Source of the DNA: Actinomycetales bacterium
GTDB lineage: Bacteria; Actinomycetota; Actinomycetes; S36-B12
Reading direction: 5' to 3'
Assembly (NCBI GenBank): GCA_017849335.1
Contig: JAFIHP010000350.1
Coordinates: forward strand, 1-7,529
DNA length: 7,529 nucleotides
Shown here: in pieces, positions 6,058-7,529 of the stretch
How the letters are laid out: each line of letters opens with the position of its first letter
Numbering within the stretch: the first letter of the stretch is position 1
The notes under the pieces: generated by a model
Told to the model about the DNA's origin: nothing
The model's input: only the letters and a program-made list of their open reading frames with translations
Databases searched by the model: none
Program-made: the position numbers and the translations under genes

Positions 6058-6069
6058 GGCCATGGGCCT
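6057..6069. promoter_or_regulatory. Short palindrome in the divergent promoter region, possible operator
   Basis: AGGCC (6057-6061) and GGCCT (6065-6069) are perfect inverted 5-bp arms around ATG. The site starts at the first base of the MFS -10 box and lies upstream of the inositol-monophosphatase promoter, a position where a repressor could act. It is short and GC-rich, so chance is a serious alternative. No regulator gene is adjacent. Confidence 0.2.
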
Positions 6070-6092
6070 GACGGCGATCGGAGGAGGCCGGG

Positions 6093-6098
6093 CAGGAT
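6093..6098 (+). promoter_or_regulatory. Putative -10 element for the inositol-monophosphatase family gene
   Basis: CAGGAT, with A2 and T6, ends 6 nt before GTG 6105. CTGACG at 6068-6073 resembles a -35, with a rather long 19-bp spacer. A GGAGGAGG run at 6080-6087 is 17 nt from the start, too far for a normal ribosome binding site, which favours leaderless expression. Confidence 0.4.
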
Positions 6099-6104
6099 GG
6101 AGCC

Positions 6105-6947
6105 GTGCCGACGACCTCGACTGACCGGACCGTGCTCGCCGACCTCCTCGCGCTGGACCCGCTGGTCCTGCCCGCGTGGCGCGCGGCGACGGCGGCCGGC
6201 GCGTTCCTGCGCGACGAGCGTCCACGGGACCTCGTCGTCGACACCAAGAGCAACGCCACCGACGCCGTGACGGTCATGGACCGCACAGCCGAAGCGATGA
6301 TCGTGGAGTCCCTGCTCGGCTCACGGACGGAGGACGGCTTCCTCGGCGAGGAGGGCGGCGAGCGTGCCGGGACGTCCAGCGTCCGGTGGGTCGTCGACCC
6401 CCTCGACGGCACGACGAACTACCTCTACGGGCTGCCCATGTGGGGGGTGTCGATCGGAGCCGAGGTCGACGGAGCCGGCCGGGTCGGCGTCGTCGTCGCG
6501 CCCGACCTGCACGAGGCGTACATCGGCGTCCGGGGGGCGGGTGCGTGGCTGGTGCGAGACGGCCGCGCGGAGCGGATGCGGTGCGGCCACGTAGCGGACC
6601 TGGCGGTGTCGCTGGTCGTGACCGGCTTCAACTACGACCCCGTCCTGCGTCGCCACCAGGCCGAGGTGGCCGCGGGGCTCATCGCGGACGTGCGCGACCT
6701 GCGGAGACTGGGTGCCGCCTGCGTGGACCTGTGCTGGCTCGCCCGCGGGCGGGCCGACGCGTTCTACGAGCGCGGTCTCAACCCGTGGGACATCTCCGCC
6801 GGGCTGGTGATCGCGAGCGAGGCGGGTGCGATCGTCTCGGGCCTCGGCGACGGCGACCGCGCCGGCAAGGACTTCATGCTGGCGGCGGCGCCGGGAATCG
6901 CGGGGGCACTGCGCACCCGACTGGCGACGCTCGAGGCCGCGCTCTAG
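6105..6947 (+). CDS. Inositol monophosphatase family protein
   Basis: A Mg2+-dependent, lithium-sensitive-type phosphomonoesterase of the IMPase fold, 280 residues, normal length. All core motifs are present: Lys48 with NATDAVT (50-56), GEEGG (81-85, metal-binding Glu82/83), the DPLDGTTNYLYG core (98-109, metal ligands Asp98 and Asp101, Thr103 positioned to activate water) and WDISAGLVIASEAGA (228-242, Asp229 metal/substrate ligand). Likely substrates are myo-inositol-1-phosphate, for inositol lipids and mycothiol in actinobacteria, or histidinol phosphate or related sugar phosphates. Sequence alone does not separate these. GTG 6105 is favoured by the CAGGAT box six bases upstream; the N-terminal ~15 residues are poorly conserved in the family. 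The gene is probably monocistronic: it diverges from the MFS gene, its stop shares the CTAG with the convergent gene, and a hairpin follows 10 nt later. Confidence 0.92.
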   Translation: MPTTSTDRTVLADLLALDPLVLPAWRAATAAGAFLRDERPRDLVVDTKSNATDAVTVMDRTAEAMIVESLLGSRTEDGFLGEEGGERAGTSSVRWVVDPLDGTTNYLYGLPMWGVSIGAEVDGAGRVGVVVAPDLHEAYIGVRGAGAWLVRDGRAERMRCGHVADLAVSLVVTGFNYDPVLRRHQAEVAAGLIADVRDLRRLGAACVDLCWLARGRADAFYERGLNPWDISAGLVIASEAGAIVSGLGDGDRAGKDFMLAAAPGIAGALRTRLATLEAAL

Positions 6948-7529
6948 CCGAGCCGGCGACGGGCGCGCCACGCCCGTCGTGGGGACCAGCGCGCCGGCCG
7001 TGCGGTCGGTATCGGCGTGTCCGCGAAATCCCGTCCGGGCAGGAGCCGCAGGCCGAGAACCTCGGCAACGGTGCGCCCGAGCTGGCCCTGGTCGCGAAGC
7101 CACGCAGCCGAGGGGTGCCAGTCGGTCGGCAGCGCCGATGACTCGACGCCGGGCAGGTCAGCGATGCGCGCCGCCTGGGCGGCGTCGTGCGCGTTGCCGG
7201 CTCCGTACCGCAGGACGACCCGTCCGGGGCGACGCAGAGCCAGCAGCCGTCGCAGGTCCGCGGTCGGCGCGTCGGTGTCGACGTCCGGAAGGTGCGGGAT
7301 GTCGACCCGCCAGCGCGCCACCGCCGCGTCGTCGATGAGCGTCCGCGGGGAGAACGCGAGCGCCGTCGGCACGCCGAGCAGGGCACCGAAGATGATGGCG
7401 CCGGTACCGCCGGAGCTGGTGCCGACGGTGCCCGAGAGCGACGAGCCGGCGGGCACGAGGGCGGCGAGAGCCTCGGCGGCCTCGGCAGGGGAGTCGCCCA
7501 GGCCGGGTACGCCGTGCTGGTACCAGCAC
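6944..7529 (-). CDS. Alpha/beta-hydrolase-like protein, 5'-truncated by window
   Basis: The frame is open from the right edge (first full codon at 7528) to TAG at 6946-6944, giving about 194 residues of a longer protein. It begins CWYQHGVPGLGDS, followed by a helix. Then comes VGTSSGGTGAIIFGALLG with a G-x-S-x-G nucleophile elbow (nt 7423-7409), and FSPRTLID. Downstream, Asp at 7186-7184 (YGAGNAHD) and His at 7117-7115 (TDWHPS) are in order and spacing for a Ser-Asp-His triad. This layout recalls the alpha/beta-hydrolase-like proteins found with surface polysaccharide or glycosyltransferase genes; that is from memory and not checked. The basic C-terminal tail (RRAWRARRRLG) is encoded by the arms of the convergent gene's terminator hairpin and is probably not functionally constrained. 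A specific substrate cannot be given. Confidence 0.65.
   Translation of the reverse strand, partial: CWYQHGVPGLGDSPAEAAEALAALVPAGSSLSGTVGTSSGGTGAIIFGALLGVPTALAFSPRTLIDDAAVARWRVDIPHLPDVDTDAPTADLRRLLALRRPGRVVLRYGAGNAHDAAQAARIADLPGVESSALPTDWHPSAAWLRDQGQLGRTVAEVLGLRLLPGRDFADTPIPTARPARWSPRRAWRARRRLG
6957..6979 (+). terminator. Terminator-like hairpin after the inositol-monophosphatase gene, inside the convergent CDS
   Basis: CGACGGGCG (6957-6965) pairs perfectly with CGCCCGTCG (6971-6979) around the 5-nt loop CGCCA, starting 10 nt after the stop of the upstream gene. No T-tract is present, usual for high-GC actinobacteria. The same bases encode the last residues of the leftward hydrolase-like gene. 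Confidence 0.55.

Noticed and set aside
6080..6087. GGAGGAGG as ribosome binding site of the inositol-monophosphatase gene
   Set aside because: It lies 17 nt from GTG 6105, too far, and there is no suitable start codon nearer in frame.
4640..6412. A 590-codon minus-strand frame covering the MFS gene and the start of the inositol-monophosphatase gene
   Set aside because: Arg/Pro-rich shadow frame; its end was examined for the missing SepH N-terminus and shows no similarity.
1..7529. Mobile element, prophage, CRISPR, toxin-antitoxin or defence genes
   Set aside because: No transposase, integrase, direct-repeat array, tRNA or small toxin-like gene pair is visible; composition is even and the genes are core-type.

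Overview
The window comes from a very GC-rich chromosome. Third codon positions are almost all G or C, and GTG starts are common. The gene set (DUF5998, SepH, an actinobacterial type II thymidine kinase) points to Actinomycetota. A Nocardioidaceae-like member of Propionibacteriales is my best guess from recalled gene content; genus cannot be read from this window. It looks like ordinary core chromosome. I see no mobile element, CRISPR array, rRNA or tRNA.

Layout, left to right. (1) Rightward genes at 1-3847: the 3' part of an acyl-CoA synthetase (ADP-forming)-like protein of the bacterial Pat type, a DUF5998 protein, an alkaline-phosphatase/nucleotide-pyrophosphatase superfamily enzyme, and thymidine kinase (tdk). 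(2) Leftward genes at 3853-6045: the septation protein gene sepH, convergent with tdk, and an MFS transporter upstream of it. (3) A 59-bp divergent promoter region at 6046-6104. (4) A rightward inositol-monophosphatase family gene at 6105-6947, which meets tail-to-tail a leftward, window-truncated alpha/beta-hydrolase-like gene. No stretch over 300 bp lacks a gene. The longest gap is the 138 bp between sepH and the MFS gene.

Working together: the phosphodiesterase and Tdk are both plausibly nucleotide-related (Tdk salvages thymidine), with DUF5998 as an uncharacterised companion. SepH acts in FtsZ-dependent division. The remaining genes are metabolic or transport functions with no clear link to one another.

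Most notable points. sepH lacks its usual N-terminal ~55-60 residues in all three frames, and the place where they should be holds a -10-like TAGGTT and a perfect 9-bp hairpin. The ATP-grasp part of the Pat-type protein is shortened and degenerate. The phosphatase gene has neither a conventional start nor a conventional stop where its domain begins and ends. Four genes share a -10-like hexamer placed 6-7 nt before the start codon, as expected for leaderless mRNAs. Transcription stop signals are built into coding ends: a palindrome holds both the tdk and sepH stop codons, and a hairpin after the phosphatase-family gene lies inside the convergent gene. I found no convincing new multi-gene system; the interest is in gene architecture and expression signals.
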